DNA from: Incurvaria masculella
Taxonomy: Eukaryota > Arthropoda > Insecta > Lepidoptera > Incurvariidae
NCBI GenBank assembly: GCA_946894095.1
Contig: OX335642.1
Coordinates: forward strand, 26,733,021 to 26,797,020
DNA length: 64,000 nt
Direction: 5' to 3'
In this document: in pieces, positions 1 through 9,093 of the stretch
Numbering within the stretch: the first letter of the stretch is position 1
How the letters are laid out: each line of letters begins with the position of its first letter
Program-made: the position numbers and the translations under genes
Notes under the pieces: generated by a model
The model's database searches: none
The model's input: the letters and a program-made list of their open reading frames with translations, nothing else
What the model was told of the DNA's origin: nothing

Positions 1-45
1 TTCCAGTATTTGGATATGGCTGGCTAATACCATACCTCGGTGTAT
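1..45 (-). repeat. SINE 3'-tail fragment
   Basis: The stretch 'ggctggctaatacca' matches the terminal hairpin arm of the SINE family annotated at 5495-5868. Only the tail is visible and the window edge may cut it. Sense orientation is minus. Confidence 0.45.
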
Positions 46-744
46 GGAAAAAAAACTATTATTTTAAAAAACGACGACAATCATTCCAAGGAAAAGAATT
101 CTATGTCGTCATAAAACTGTTTCGAATGCGATCACACACAATTACATGTAATATTACATTTAATTAAATATAGTATTTTGTTTCGGGAATGTAACCTCAC
201 ACTCAAGTGCTAAATTAACTAAAATAACCAAATTCAAATTTGTGAAAACGATGTTATCAAACTTTTTATCATAATTTTACACCTTAAAAATTGCATTTAC
301 TGTCATTTTCGCTTTTGCGTAAAGTCACTTTTTTCGAATTTTAAAAATGTTTACACATCCAATATTGTATGTTATTTTATCTTATAAAACTTAATACAGT
401 CAGTTATATGTAGATGCCTTCATATCATATTTTATATTTAACTATGCTTAAATAAAATGCAGTAGCATTGCTGTTTTCTTTTTGCAAAATCTGCATAATC
501 AAATAACAAATCAACACACGAGAATTTGAATACATTTTGACATATACAGTTAAGTACATGTCAGCTGTACGACACGTTTAAGGCTATTATTTAATTAGAT
601 ACATAGGGCTATTTGATGTTTGGCTAAATAAGAAAATACTAATTCGAGAGCGAATCATAAAGAACGGAAATCAATAAAACATCAGTTACCAATTATTAGA
701 TCATACGCGATATTACCCCATCAGGTCATATCGATCTGAGCCAA
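46..744. other. AT-rich non-coding stretch
   Basis: I see no coding region, repeat match or structured RNA here. The sequence is AT-rich and stops occur often in all frames. Confidence 0.5.
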
Positions 745-1000
745 TAGCAATGCAAACAACTTTCATCTTGGACGGCAACGTTGAACTGGATGAAAAATAG
801 GGACAGTTTTAATTGCCGCTTCGACCATCTTCCATTCGATACAATGGTACCAACCTGGGCAGAATGAAGCCTGCCACCTCAAAGGAAGGAGACTTCGTTT
901 TATATGAATCCGAATCATGGCTAGCCTCAACAGTCGAACGGCTAACCCTGGATGGTGATGATCACAGCATGGCCACAGATGAGATGGATACAGCAGCACT
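745..1000 (-). mobile_element. SINE copy, diverged and truncated
   Basis: Read on the minus strand, this holds the body of the SINE family described at 5495-5868: the 'gccgcttcgaccatc' and 'atggtaccaacctggg' blocks and the segment ending in 'ggctagcctcaacagtcgaa'. The 5S-like head is unrecognisable here. The short ORFs on both strands are by-products of the repeat. Confidence 0.65.
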
Positions 1001-1067
1001 ACGCTTGATATATTTTGACAACAGAAATAATTATGATTAGAATTCATATTAATTCACAAGGTAATAT

Positions 1068-1245
1068 TATTTTTGAGCACTATTATCTATCAATAATTGT
1101 AAACTAGTTGGTTAGTATGAAAAAAAAGACATTTCAGACCACCTTTGCCAGAGGTAATCGAACCAACAGAAAAATAAAAAATATATGTTGTCAAATCCGA
1201 GAGTGTTATATACATCTAATGATATGTATTCCAAGAAACTGAAAC
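1068..1245 (+). mobile_element. CR1-like LINE 3'-end fragment
   Basis: The run from 'tttgagcac' through 'gtaaactagttgg' to 'ccaagaaactgaaac' parallels the 3' UTR of the truncated LINE at 60856-62079, which shares the 'gtaatcgaacc' and 'tatacatctaatg' blocks and the GAAACT tail. It is a dead 5'-truncated copy with no coding part left. Confidence 0.6.
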
Positions 1246-2139
1246 ATTTCATTCATTAAACTAATTATACATAGAACATACATATAGGATTTAATTTCGA
1301 TAATTGTAGCCTGCTAAAGAAGATTTTGTGCATAAAAAGGTTTTTTGTGACAATATCCTACAACTTAAAACAATATTCTTTCAAACTTGAACAGCGCTCG
1401 CAAGTGAGACCACATTGTAAACGCAGCACTGACGCCTCCCGCCTGTCGCCTGCGGCTGTCTACCTACCCACAGATCCGGCATGTTTCCATCGGCCCACTA
1501 TTACGTCCATGTTCAGTAAATTTCAACTCATGTTTTGTATGGCAACGTGTTGTATTTATAGCTTACGTGTAAATTACTATTGCAAATGAAAATATGTTAT
1601 GGGGCCGACATTTTTCAACGTTAATGTGTAATATAGTAATGATGCGTTTAAGGCTTATGCGTTTAGATTTTTTGTTGAAATGGTTAATATTTTTTATCAT
1701 CACACATATACAGAAAGTCAGCAATAAATAGAATTTGATCCTGGAAATGTCAGGAGTTCGATAAACGCACATATAGATGCAAGAAAAAATGAATTACAAT
1801 TTTGGTAATAGGATTTGCACTATTGTATTGTGGTATATTTTCCGAGTCTATATATTTTATCTCGTCTATTATTCACAAGGTACGCTCATATTTTCTTTTC
1901 ACATCACCAGTGACTGTTTCCCAGTTTCCTCTTTTCCAATTTCCTGTTTTCCTGTTGTCAATAAATTTCCGATGATGTATTCTTGTACATATTTCATCAA
2001 CATGTTGACACGAAAAATATATTAACGGAGCAAGCAGAGTTTCATAAACACCCGACGCCCAAAAAAACACAATGAAATAAATGTACAAAAGGCATCACCG
2101 TAACCGCAACACATTGGACTTTGACCTACATACAACTTC
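1246..2139. other. Unassigned AT-rich stretch
   Basis: No coding exon or clear repeat was recognised. Several short ORFs here (up to 87 codons) have low-complexity composition and no recognisable domain. Confidence 0.4.
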
Positions 2140-2437
2140 ATAGCTAATGTTTATTTTATGTTAAGCGCGGCAATTGGCGCATCTAATTCTGTCTGTCGAT
2201 TGAGGTTTCACGCCTAAATTACTGAACCATTTTTGAAGAATTTTGGGATGGTTTGGACCATTGAGAACTACAAAAGATACCTTTCGTGGTGAAAATTAAA
2301 CTCGAAAGGGGTGAAAGAAGGACTACTAAAGTTTGTATGGGGTAGTCACATAATATCCAGAAAATAATTCGGCTCGATATCAGTCCTAAACGGTATTGAC
2401 CCTACCGGAGCCGGGTACCTCAGCTAGGCAATCATAA
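2140..2437 (+). mobile_element. Helitron-like non-autonomous element, 3' end
   Basis: The stretch ends in 'ggagccgggtacctcagctag'-type sequence. That is the hairpin-plus-CTAG ending seen in lepidopteran Helitron remnants, and it recurs at 17045-17232 and, inverted, at 26186 and 36964. No Rep/helicase coding sequence is present. The 5' limit is uncertain. Confidence 0.5.
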
Positions 2438-3530
2438 ATCTAAGCATAATTTGTTTTTGTTTCAGCACGAGTACAGAAGCTGTCCCACCACTAGGAGTGG
2501 CGTCCTTACATAAATGTTTGGAGATATCAAGAATATATTCGAGATATTCACAAGGTTAGTACTTTTTTTCTGATTGAAATTATATTTTTTTATAAGCAAA
2601 TGACGTAGTTTCATAAGGTGAGGGTATTAGCAAATAAAAAATACATCTTTGAAATGACAACATAAGCTCGAGTTATCTTAATAAGACAAAAAAGAACTTT
2701 TATAGGACCTCGCCTCCTTCACTTTCACTCACTTTCGGTCACTTTTTATGGACTGTATGGAAAGGAGCTGAATGAACTCCATGCGATTCACTAAAAGTGA
2801 CGTATTTGAACATTCATTAACTCAGACGTCTCTTTCTGAAATCGGGCTTAGTCCCCTATCCGTATTAAGAAATTATAAAATGCAATTAAATCAAAACTAC
2901 GTACATAGATTAAAAGTAACCTACAATTCAATAATAAATTCACGGTCACCTCGCCCAGAGCACGATCAGCCATGACGAAACCTCGCCCGCATACCCAATA
3001 TAATAACCCTATTCCCAAACTTGCCCGAGGGCTTAATGCGGTAGGCAGGCCCTGAAGTTTGAACTGTGCCCACTAATGACCAGGCCTGTGGCGGTGGCGA
3101 TAGCAACTGAAACTCGCACCGGCGAGTTTTCTCGATACGCTTTCTCATGTAAATTTTATGAATATTTTTTCGGCTACGCCTTGTGTCCCAGATTCGTATT
3201 TTTTAAACCTTTTATTATGTGACTAAAAGCTTGTCAGCCTCGGGGTTCGATTATCAGATGAGTGACCGTCCGACCGCTGAGGCAGGCTGCAATTCGCATT
3301 TCACGTTAAAACTACTTACTCCTAGGTGGTACGGTTAATCTTACCAGGTGGGTACTTTCATCGCATGGAATGGAGGATTTTTTAAGCTGCCATTTAAATT
3401 GACCTTTTTTTTACCCAATTCAATGAATCCGCGCAAAATAAGTAAGGCCTGGCATTTCAGCGGCTCGTACCATAAGGGCGCGCGGACTTGCCTTCTACGC
3501 CAGAGGTCATACATAGGTTCGGTTCACACG
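2438..3530. other. Mostly unassigned; contains one shared repeat block
   Basis: At about 2768-2860 a block around 'ttcactaaaagtgacgta' is repeated in inverse orientation at 45010-45112 (about 75-80% identical by eye). The remainder shows no gene. A 'ggggttcgatta' motif at about 3240 resembles a Pol III B box but has no convincing partner. Confidence 0.4.
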
Positions 3531-3544
3531 CGGTTTTCAAAACT

Positions 3545-3740
3545 ATTTTCTGGACAAAAAACCTTGAATCATTGAAATACCCGGATTTTTTCTTTAAAGA
3601 AAATCGTTTTCACTACCGCTATAAAAGCAGTTTGCTCGACGACAAGATTCCGGATTCCTGAGCACGGAATTATGTACAGACTCAATGATACGGCATTGGC
3701 GGATATCGATTGATACTTTGATTCATCAATGTCGAGTTTG
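3545..3740 (+). repeat. Dispersed repeat shared with 38470-38620
   Basis: The blocks 'agaaaatcgttttcactacc', 'ctataaaagcag' and 'gattcctgagcacgga' align in order with 38520-38600. The identity of the repeat is unknown; it is probably an old transposon fragment. No ORF is conserved between the copies. Confidence 0.45.
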
Positions 3741-4218
3741 TCGGGTATTCTTCCCGTGAGTGCTGAGTAGTAACGTTCTCCCTCGTTTACTCGCACTTAT
3801 TGTTGTGAGTTCATTTCGCCCGTAGGCCTCACGAAGGGACGCCGATGTAGCCTGCGGATTCCCGGCGTCGTTTGATACCCGAGAACGGTGATATGTAATT
3901 AACGCGGGCGCTGCCGAGGGTTGCGGGTTAGCGGTGAGGGATAAGTTTATTTTTCAGTAGGCTCTTCCGGAGGCCCCTAAAATGTAGGTCTCTATCTAGG
4001 TTGCTGAGCGCTTTGAGTAAATTGAGTAGAAACACAAAGGCTTATTTCTTTGAACAATTTTCGACGGAACTAAATGTTACATATGACCGCGTTATTTTTT
4101 TATTTAATGGCTCAAGGGACCGGGCTTTTACGTTAAATATCGGTAGCGCCGGCAAGTGATTTCGCTTACGAAAGCACGTTGTGGAGGTCGGTCATGTTGT
4201 CGAGCTCTACCGACAGGA

Positions 4219-4461
4219 AAAAACCGGCCAAGTGCGAGTCGGACTCGCACACGAAGGGTTCCGTACCATCGTACAAGATTTAACACAATTTATTTCACCT
4301 ATTTGTTGTTATAGCGGCAAAATAAATACACACTCTGCGAAAATTTCAGCTGCCTTTACGGTTCATGAGATACAACCCTGTGACGGACGGACGGACGGAC
4401 GGACAGCGGAGGCTTAGTAATAGGGTTCCGTTTTCACCCTTTGGGTACGGAACCCTAAAAA
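4219..4461 (+). repeat. 'GGCCAAGTGCGAGTCGGA' dispersed repeat, copy 1
   Basis: The repeat opens with 'aaaccggccaagtgcgagtc', whose palindrome GTGCGAGTC-GGACTCGCAC can form a hairpin. It carries a (GACG)n tract and closes with a second hairpin in which 'agggttccg' pairs with 'cggaaccct'. Six copies lie in this window. I recognise the type as widespread in Lepidoptera. No protein is encoded. Confidence 0.85.
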
Positions 4462-4559
4462 TGAAAGGAAATGAAAAAAAACTACACAGCTAAAAAAATA
4501 CACGTTTGTCTCCGAAAAACACGAGGATTACGCTTTAGTGTTCTGACCGTCGTAACACC

Positions 4560-4860
4560 TGTATATCATCACTAAAACTTGGATACGCTGCCGCAATACG
4601 GATGAATTTCGGTTACCACCGTCCTAGACATACGATCATCAGCGGTTCTGTGTGCACAACATCGATGCTGAGCTCCCGGCCTACATATCGTATAGTGCAA
4701 TTAATGCACCGCCGCGCCCGCCCGCCCGCTGGCCGCGGCGGCGACGTCCGTCATGCGCGCGTGACGTCACGAAATTGATACCGCCAACTTCGACCGCAGC
4801 CGGCGCGCCGCCATTGTGCGCGACGTGTGAACGGATAGGCGGGCGGTGTGGACGTTAAGA
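4560..4860. other. GC- and CpG-rich island with a CRE palindrome
   Basis: Bases 4700-4850 are strikingly GC/CpG-rich in an AT-rich window and include TGACGTCA at 4762-4769. The left part (about 4582-4620, 'cgctgccgc' and 'tttcggt') resembles the right half of the inverted-repeat element at 52138-52230. It could be a promoter or first exon of an unseen gene, or a GC-rich repeat. No TATA box, splice site or convincing ORF supports a gene. Confidence 0.4.
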
Positions 4861-4904
4861 GCATCCTTATACCTTTTCGACCAAATGTTGCGATTGAAAC
4901 TAGA

Positions 4905-5298
4905 TAGCTAGGGGGACGCATCATAAAGTCCAAAAAGCACAAAGTCCAAAACACATACCGTCCAAAACACTAATGAATTCGGAACTTTTTCAATTAGGTT
5001 AGGTTAGGTTAGGTTAGATTATAACATTTGCATTTATAAATAGGGTCGCCTTCATAAAGTCCAAAAAGCAAAACGTCGAAAACCCAGAAAGTCCAAAAGT
5101 ATGTATTTTTGTGTTGATTATAAAAAGCATAAAGTCCAAAAAGCATAATGTCCAATTGGACTTTGTGCTTTTTGGATTTTATGAATGTGGATTATTTTAA
5201 CAATTCAAAATATGAATTCGCTTTTTCATATAATCCAAAAACTTTTGGATGTTCTGGGTTTTGAACCTTATGCTTTTTGGACTTTATGAAGGCGACCC
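4905..5298. repeat. Hairpin-forming 'AAGTCCAAAAAGC' MITE cluster
   Basis: Bases 5043-5298 form an element with long inverted ends: 'gggtcgccttcataaagtcc' at the left and its complement ending 'ggcgaccc' at the right. It has a second internal inversion around 5125-5180. A partial related copy starts near 4909. The phrase 'aaagtccaaaa' recurs throughout. No coding capacity and no clear target duplication. Confidence 0.75.
4994..5019 (+). repeat. Interstitial (TTAGG)n telomere-like array
   Basis: Four uninterrupted TTAGG units plus a partial one. TTAGG is the canonical insect telomere repeat. A second short array in the opposite orientation lies at 51847-51866. These are internal, not a chromosome end. 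Confidence 0.85.
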
Positions 5299-5299
5299 G

Positions 5300-5494
5300 G
5301 TTCAGGAACTTAACGCAACCAAACTATACGTATTGGATAGCATAATAATCTTAAGTATGGTTAATTTACTTGTGTGTTAGAGCCACTCTACCATCCAGAA
5401 ATACAGTCGCTGGAGTTTGAACCAGGAATTATTCTAGTTACATCTTATTCCGGTTGTTTTAACGGAAGTAAAAATGGAAGAAGTTTTTTTTTTA
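5300..5494. other. Short unassigned spacer
   Basis: No gene or recognisable repeat between the hairpin MITE and the SINE. Confidence 0.4.
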
Positions 5495-5868
5495 TGTGAC
5501 TGGACATGGATGGCTAATACCACAAGTTCTATCATGGTATTAGCCCAACACACCACATGGGAACTAGGTGCCATGCCAGGACCTTCCTTATATTGCACGG
5601 TTAAATTGAACTGGATGGAAAACACGAACAATTTTCATTGCCGCTTCGACCATCGTTCATCCAATGCGATGGTACCAACCCGGGCGGGATAAACCCTACT
5701 ACAGTAAGTAAGGAAGGGGACCTACAGCTTAACGTGGAATCCGAACCACGGCCAGCCTCTCTCAACGGTCGAATAATGGTCACCCATCCAAGACCAGACC
5801 GAACCCAGCGTTGCTTAACTTCGGAGAGAGATCGCCGAAGTGTCGCGCCACTGGGCCACTAAGGCTGA
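5495..5868 (-). mobile_element. Full-length SINE with 5S rRNA-like head
   Basis: On the minus strand the element begins near 5868 and ends near 5495. Its head (5776-5824) reads as the promoter half of 5S rRNA, with blocks 'ccgaagttaagcaacg' and 'cttggatgggtgacc'. These cover box A, the intermediate element and box C. Upstream of it lies a short segment with 'tggcccagtgg'. A ~230-bp body follows, then a terminal stem-loop in which 'ggctaatacca' pairs with 'tggtattagcc', then an A-rich tail. Many copies lie in the window. 5S-derived promoters are known in SINE3-type elements; whether this family is described is not known to me. Confidence 0.75.
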
Positions 5869-5986
5869 CACGTAAGGGTGGCACGTCATTGTTATCGTGA
5901 ACCCACCATGCACAAAGTGTGCATATAATATTACGGGAAACTGCTACCTAACTACTTAGTGTCACGTTGCACTTTTTGTGCTTACG

Positions 5987-6908
5987 GTATTATTTTATTT
6001 ATTTATTATTGGAGGAAAAACAAAGGCAGACAATAAAACACAGTTACAAAGAAGTAAATGGTAACAAGAATAAAGATCTGTCTTCAAAACTATCCCTCAC
6101 TAAAACAAGAATAAGTATACATTTTGAAGGTGGCGTTATTTGTAATAAGAAAAAGTGTACCTGGAGATAGGTAATTACAAAAAAGCAAGTGATATGAGAT
6201 TACTGGTTCATTAAAGTTCTAATACAATCATGTGAATATGACACAGCTCGTGTTAAGGTGTAGAAGTTATTTGAGAATTAGTGAAATAAAAATTAAAATA
6301 AATTACTGTAAAGAAGACGACCTAAAACAACATCCAAAAAAAAAACACAATGTATGCTCCATTACATTTTATACATAAAACAGAACTATTGGATGTTTCT
6401 GATTTTTTTCTTGAACGAAAACAGCGAGTCGAAAAATATATTATATCACAGTCGACCACCGCTGCATTCTCATTATAAAGCTTTGACATTCTATGTATAG
6501 GGGCTCTTTTTCCCGCTTTGGTACGTGTGTTGCTCAAATAAAAAAGTGTATTGCATCGTGTGAAACGTGACGGAATCCGAAATTCTATCAGTTCCGTAAG
6601 AGCGCTGCAATTGTACACGTTATTGATAATTTTATAGAGATTCATTAAATCTAGGTGACCTCTCCGGTCGGATAGTTTGGGAAGCTTATAATGAGACAAG
6701 AGAGATGAATATGATTTACTTTGTCCTATTAGACGATAGTTAAGTGATCTGAGGAACTTCTTTTTGTATCATTTCAATATGCTCACTATAAATAGCATAG
6801 TATGGTGACCACACTGGAGTGCAATATTCCAGTTGGGATCTTACGAGGGTTTGATATAGAATTTTGTAAGTTTCAAGTCTATCATTCAAGTCGTTCATAA
6901 ATCTTTTA
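5987..6908 (-). mobile_element. Jockey-like LINE, C-terminal part of ORF2 plus 3' UTR (split element, distal half)
   Basis: The minus-strand translation in two frames (6740-6908 and 6322-6699) gives the post-palm part of a Jockey-type reverse transcriptase, including 'LVRSQLEYCTPVWSPYY' and 'HLDLMNLYKIINN'. One frameshift falls near 6720. The 3' UTR runs to about 5987 and ends in an AATAAATAAATAAAATAAT-like tail. It is the continuation of the fragment at 12268-12990: at the shared 7-bp duplication both halves carry AAA AGA in the same codon phase, so removing the CR1-like insertion restores one reading frame. The element is dead, with truncation and frameshift. Confidence 0.85.
6902..6908 (+). 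repeat. Left target-site duplication of the CR1-like LINE
   Basis: TCTTTTA here equals TCTTTTA at 12268-12274, on the two sides of the insertion. Confidence 0.75.
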
Positions 6909-7100
6909 CGGCGAAAAAGTGAGCACAAAGTTTTGTATTATATGACATTGAAACCGCGAAGTCAAAATCATTGCACAATATTGAAATGATAAAGTAACAA
7001 CTGTGTCAAATCTTTTCCAATAACAAAAACATTAATTTAGTGTTGTAAAAACGGAAAACATTCTAAACTGTCTTCGAAAATAATGCACACTTCTATAAAG

Positions 7101-7250
7101 TGGCGGAGTGGTAAACTGGATTCGTTACATTGAAAGCGACGTGGACTGAACCAAGGCTTTAACAATTTTGTGATAACAACGAGCTGTCTCGTAGCCTAAT
7201 GGTAACCGGACCAGCCTGGCGCTCAAGTGTCGCAGGTTCGAGACGCACTC
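7101..7250 (+). promoter_or_regulatory. Two tRNA-like A/B-box pairs in the LINE 5' UTR
   Basis: 'tggcggagtgg' (7101) with 'ggactgaacc' (7143), and 'tagcctaatgg' (7192) with 'ggttcgagac' (7235), have the spacing of Pol III internal promoters. I could not fold either into a proper tRNA cloverleaf. They may be SINE-type remnants, part of the LINE 5' UTR, or chance matches. Confidence 0.35.
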
Positions 7251-7360
7251 GAGTTAAAGATATTTTTCTATGTTCAACTATTTTACAACTATTTGGTGAA
7301 TAAAAGCTATCTACAAATAAAACATTTAGTTTCAACAAGTAATTGTCTCTGCGTTAAAAA

Positions 7361-8995
7361 ATGAATACCCGGCTTAAGAACCGCTCAGATGTAGCTGTGA
7401 AGGAGATCTTAGTTGAGTCGCTTAGGCGACAAATTGAAGAGATACAAGTACTAAACACCCAATTAATACAAGAACAAGCTGATAATTCTGCTGCCTTCGA
7501 TGATCTGTGGTCAACAAATAATATATTGAAAAAAGAAGTAGCGCAACGTGATCTGTGTATTGAGCAGCTGGAAGCGGATGCTCAACGCCTGATGAACACA
7601 ATCTCAGACTATGAGAGAGAACAAAAGGAATATGAACGTGCACTGGACATAAATACCGCGCTACAAAAAGAGATTTTGGAATTGCAGTTCACCGAAAGAA
7701 GCTCAAACTTCTCCTTCAATGGGGACTCGACGGAGCTTCATGACACTAAAGAACAGCTCGCCTGTGAACGGAAACAAAATATTGCATTGCGGAGACAGAT
7801 CGTCGAAAAAAACTCAATCATACGAACTCAAGAGATATCGCTGGAAAAACAATTAACAGCTCAAAGAGATACCGCAGTCATTTTAGTTAACGCCCCTGAG
7901 CAAACTCCAAATTCAAGTTCAACTTTAACTTCAAGATCTGAACTACTAAGCTCAGCCTTACCAACTTTGTCAACCAATCATATAACAAAAAAAGGAACCT
8001 TTTCATCCTCTTCCACCATCACCCCAATTGATCTTAAAAATATAGAGCCATTGCTCATTGACCCAGTGATTACAAAAACAACAAATACTGTACTAAAACG
8101 AAAAAACGCTTCATCGATGAAGTTAGGTACCGTTAAAAAAAATAAGTGCAGGAAAACCGTCGCAGTGCGCGATGTTAAGTATGCCACAGCAGGTTCCGGC
8201 AAGAAACCGAAGGTGAAAAAAACCCAGGAATTAAATAGATCTACTCGAACCAATGAAGGAGACAACTCTTCCCTTAAAATTACTTCAGGACAAGTCACCG
8301 AATGCTCAAGCCGAGCCATCACTCATCCGTGCACACATGCCCCTCCTAATGCTCTCCCACGCCGTTACGTCTTGGTCTTGAGTGACGAACATGGTCGTAA
8401 CATGGCGCGACTGTACAAAGAAACATGCCAACCCTCGGAGAACATCACGGCAATCTGCAAACCTGGGGCACGGATCAGTGACATTTTATTGGACTTGCCG
8501 CGCCACGTCAATAGGCTTTCTGAAAACGACAAATTGATTTTACTTATAGGTAATGCCAAGGCAAATATTGAGTCAAATACATATTTTAAGGGTGTTAAAT
8601 ACGCAATAGATTTGTGTGCAACAAAAAAAATCAAATTATTTGTAAGTTCACTATTATACATACCACCGAGAGTTCATAATTCACAAACTATCAACGCTAG
8701 TGCTTACAAAATGAATATGGGCTTGTATGAATTACTAGGTAAAGTAGCCGATTCGATTTTAATTGATTTGAACGTACTCCCAGAGAGGTGCTACTCCAAC
8801 CAAGGAGTAATGAATGGTTTAGGTTTGAAATGGATTTCAAGAAATATTCAGAACTGTAATTATAGTGCACAAGCTTCGAACTTACACTTCATAACTGTAA
8901 ATGTAGAAATTATTACTAATGGAGTACATAACAAGTCTCCGGGCGCTTTTTTAGACCAAGACCAGCTGTCAGCTTTAAGTCTGTCAGTGACATAG
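7361..8995 (+). CDS. CR1-like LINE ORF1 protein: coiled coil, basic region, SGNH-like domain
   Basis: 544 codons, ATG start. Residues about 12-165 are rich in Glu, Gln, Leu and Lys with heptad-like spacing and should form a coiled coil, as expected of ORF1 RNA-binding multimers. Residues 245-290 are strongly basic (the KRKN, KKNKCRK and KKPKVKK blocks) and suit nucleic-acid binding or nuclear localisation. Residues 335-500 resemble the SGNH/GDSL esterase domain found in some CR1-group ORF1 proteins: LSDEHG near block I, a PGA block II, and IGNAKAN near block III. The block-V His is not evident (GLGLKWISRNI), so catalysis may be lost. The 3' end overlaps the open ORF2 frame by 64 nt. Confidence 0.85.
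   Translation: MNTRLKNRSDVAVKEILVESLRRQIEEIQVLNTQLIQEQADNSAAFDDLWSTNNILKKEVAQRDLCIEQLEADAQRLMNTISDYEREQKEYERALDINTALQKEILELQFTERSSNFSFNGDSTELHDTKEQLACERKQNIALRRQIVEKNSIIRTQEISLEKQLTAQRDTAVILVNAPEQTPNSSSTLTSRSELLSSALPTLSTNHITKKGTFSSSSTITPIDLKNIEPLLIDPVITKTTNTVLKRKNASSMKLGTVKKNKCRKTVAVRDVKYATAGSGKKPKVKKTQELNRSTRTNEGDNSSLKITSGQVTECSSRAITHPCTHAPPNALPRRYVLVLSDEHGRNMARLYKETCQPSENITAICKPGARISDILLDLPRHVNRLSENDKLILLIGNAKANIESNTYFKGVKYAIDLCATKKIKLFVSSLLYIPPRVHNSQTINASAYKMNMGLYELLGKVADSILIDLNVLPERCYSNQGVMNGLGLKWISRNIQNCNYSAQASNLHFITVNVEIITNGVHNKSPGAFLDQDQLSALSLSVT
8947..8953 (+). promoter_or_regulatory. Candidate -1 ribosomal frameshift heptamer (T TTT TTA)
   Basis: In the ORF1 frame the codons read GCT TTT TTA GAC, which gives the canonical X XXY YYZ slippery heptamer in phase. 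A -1 slip enters exactly the ORF2 frame, open from 8932 to 11907. It lies 42 nt before the ORF1 stop. Downstream, CTGTC at about 8965 could pair with GACAG at 9001. This is a prediction from sequence; termination-reinitiation at 9094 is the alternative. Confidence 0.55.
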
Positions 8996-9093
8996 AAATT
9001 GACAGTAAAATAACAAAGTATGTAACTAGAAATGTTTATACAAATAATGAGTGTAAAAATAGATTAGTAATATGTCATCATAATGTTCAAGGT

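Noticed and set aside
5776..5824. A 5S rRNA gene
   Set aside because: Only the internal promoter half is present and it is fused to a dispersed repeat body; a SINE head, not a gene.
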